From Flavobacterium sp. KS-LB2 (lineage in GTDB: Bacteria; Bacteroidota; Bacteroidia; Flavobacteriales; Flavobacteriaceae), in contig NZ_CP145904.1 in the NCBI RefSeq assembly GCF_036895565.1, positions 2,976,001 through 3,040,000 on the forward strand: a stretch of DNA of 64,000 nucleotides. The letters run 5' to 3'. The translations under genes were made by a program, and so were the position numbers. The first letter of the stretch is position 1. Each line of letters starts with the position of its first letter. Under the pieces are notes generated by a model that worked only from the letters and a program-made list of their open reading frames with translations, made no database searches and had not been told where the DNA came from. This document shows positions 62,883 through 64,000 of this stretch, piece after piece.

Positions 62883-63089
62883 GAATTTTTTAATCTAAAT
62901 TACGGTAAAAACTATGCCAACAGTGGGAGAGCCTCCATAAATTTTTGTTAAAGATATAAAAATGTTCTTTTCTTTTTAGTTAAATGAATCAACATAACAT
63001 ATTTTTATCTTTTGTTTACGCAATCCATTCTGTGTTATTACATTTGTCTTCAAAACAATCCATAATCAATCCTTTTTGCACTATAAATA

Positions 63090-63869
63090 ATGAAAAATAG
63101 CAAACCTTTAATTTTAATAACAAATGATGACGGTATTTCAGCTCCAGGACTTAAAGCTTTAATTGCTGTTATGGCAGAAATAGGTGAAATAGTTGTCGTA
63201 GCTCCTGACAATCCTCAAAGTGCCATGGGCCACGCCATTACCATAAATAGCACCTTATATTTGAATAAAATTTCTAAAGAAAACGACCCTTTTTTAGAAT
63301 ATAGTTGTTCTGGAACACCCGTAGATTGTGTCAAACTTGCGGTTAATGAAATTCTGAAACGAAAACCAGATTTATGTGTTTCCGGTGTAAACCATGGATC
63401 AAATTCTTCTATCAATGTGATTTACTCTGGGACTATGAGTGCGGCAGTCGAAGCAGGCATCGAAGGTATTCCAGCTATTGGTTTCTCTTTGTTGGATTAT
63501 GATTGGAATGCCGATTTTGAAACTATAAAATCTTTTATTCGAAAAATAGCATTAGAAGTTTTAGAAAACGGACTTCCAGAAGGAGTTGTTCTAAATGTAA
63601 ATTTTCCAAAATTAGAAGAAAAAGATATTAAAGGAATCCGAATTTGTCGTCAAGCGAAAGCACTTTGGGTAGAGAAATTTGACAAACGAAAAACACCACA
63701 AGGAAGAGACTATTATTGGCTGGCTGGAGAATTTGTAAACCAAGACAAAGGCGAAGATACCGATGAATGGGCATTACAGAACGGATACATATCCGTGGTC
63801 CCTGTTCAGTTTGACCTAACGGCACATCACACAATACAACAACTTAACACTTGGAAATGGAATGAATAA
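63090..63869 (+). CDS. surE: 5'/3'-nucleotidase SurE
   Basis: This 259-residue phosphatase has the metal-binding D13-D14 in LITNDDGISAPG, AMGHAITI, SGTPVDCVKLAV, and VNHGSNSSINVIYSGTMSAA. It removes phosphate from nucleoside monophosphates and is tied to stationary-phase survival. The next frame starts 8 nt before its end, so the two are likely coupled. Confidence 0.96.
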   Translation: MKNSKPLILITNDDGISAPGLKALIAVMAEIGEIVVVAPDNPQSAMGHAITINSTLYLNKISKENDPFLEYSCSGTPVDCVKLAVNEILKRKPDLCVSGVNHGSNSSINVIYSGTMSAAVEAGIEGIPAIGFSLLDYDWNADFETIKSFIRKIALEVLENGLPEGVVLNVNFPKLEEKDIKGIRICRQAKALWVEKFDKRKTPQGRDYYWLAGEFVNQDKGEDTDEWALQNGYISVVPVQFDLTAHHTIQQLNTWKWNE

Positions 63870-64000
63870 AAAAGACTTGTTTGTTGGGTTTTTAATTGGC
63901 ATTGCGAGTGCCATTCTTGGGAGTTATATTTTTATAACTTTTTTTACTGATTTTAATTTTATTGCAGGAATACAAATCATGAAATCACAAGGGAATTTAG
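63862..64000 (+). CDS. Start of a membrane-anchored protein of unknown function (runs off the right edge)
   Basis: The ATG at 63862 overlaps the surE stop by 8 nt. The visible 46 residues begin MNKKDLFVGFLIGIASAILG and continue with YIFITFFTDFNFIAGIQIM, giving one N-terminal hydrophobic helix. No family can be assigned from this fragment. In related genomes I recall lpxB near surE, but this N-terminus is not LpxB. Confidence 0.7.
   Translation, partial: MNKKDLFVGFLIGIASAILGSYIFITFFTDFNFIAGIQIMKSQGNL

Noticed and set aside
1..64000. tRNA, rRNA, insertion sequence or prophage content
   Set aside because: No cloverleaf, ribosomal sequence, transposase, integrase or phage structural gene was recognised by reading both strands; a tRNAscan run would be decisive for tRNAs.

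Overview
The window looks like a piece of a Flavobacterium-type chromosome (Bacteroidota, Flavobacteriia). The DNA is AT-rich. Promoters fit the Bacteroidota TAnnTTTG / TTTG pattern. Lineage markers include the gliding ABC ATPase GldA, the type IX secretion protein PorT/SprT, GLPGLI and DUF5686 proteins, a TamL-like lipoprotein, a split MetH and carboxypeptidase-regulatory-domain outer-membrane proteins. Almost everything is core metabolism and envelope biology. I see no prophage, insertion sequence, CRISPR array, rRNA or tRNA.

Layout. 1-1.4 kb: start of a dicarboxylate/cation symporter (minus strand) and divergent gldA. 1.5-6.8 kb: metF and a two-gene methionine synthase behind a SAM-I riboswitch. 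6.9-21.3 kb: thirteen same-strand genes for sulfate assimilation and methionine/threonine biosynthesis. In transcription order these are metX, thrA-type fusion, osmC, metZ, rrf2, tauE, cysH, cysD, cysN, sulfite reductase with a HEPN-like tail, cobA, a CysG N-domain protein and a ferredoxin-NADP reductase. A second SAM-I riboswitch sits at the head. 21.5-22.6 kb: a gene-poor stretch with three short ORFs and two strong terminators on the minus strand. It is followed on the plus strand by a metK leader that resembles a SAM-II riboswitch with long loops. So the window appears to hold two unrelated SAM-sensing RNA classes serving one pathway: sulfate to sulfide to homocysteine to methionine to SAM.

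24-36.8 kb: a TonB-receptor-like protein with a GLPGLI partner, an unknown secreted protein fused end-to-start with a deoxynucleoside kinase gene, membrane and soluble pyrophosphatases, an AlkA-like glycosylase, a DUF5686 protein and PDH E1-beta. 37-43.7 kb: etfBA, a bifunctional nuclease, a secreted amidohydrolase, thyA, a CBM48 protein, a 2TM protein, folA and a small membrane protein. 43.9-52 kb: menG/ubiE, porT, a TrmH-type methyltransferase, tamL, fbaA, accD without its zinc ribbon, and a MacB-like permease. 52.3-59.5 kb: purH, then the elongasome operon mreB-mreC-mreD-mrdA-rodA. 59.6-64 kb: a lipoprotein endonuclease, a tail-specific protease, surE and the start of one more gene.

Between genes there are structured, REP-like repeats in at least two families. 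Three copies of one family keep a hairpin while changing its sequence. There are also degenerate spacers of 7-8 bp period. These, the riboswitch pair, the short-ORF/terminator array and the domain oddities in sulfite reductase, HppA and AccD are the items most worth a second look.
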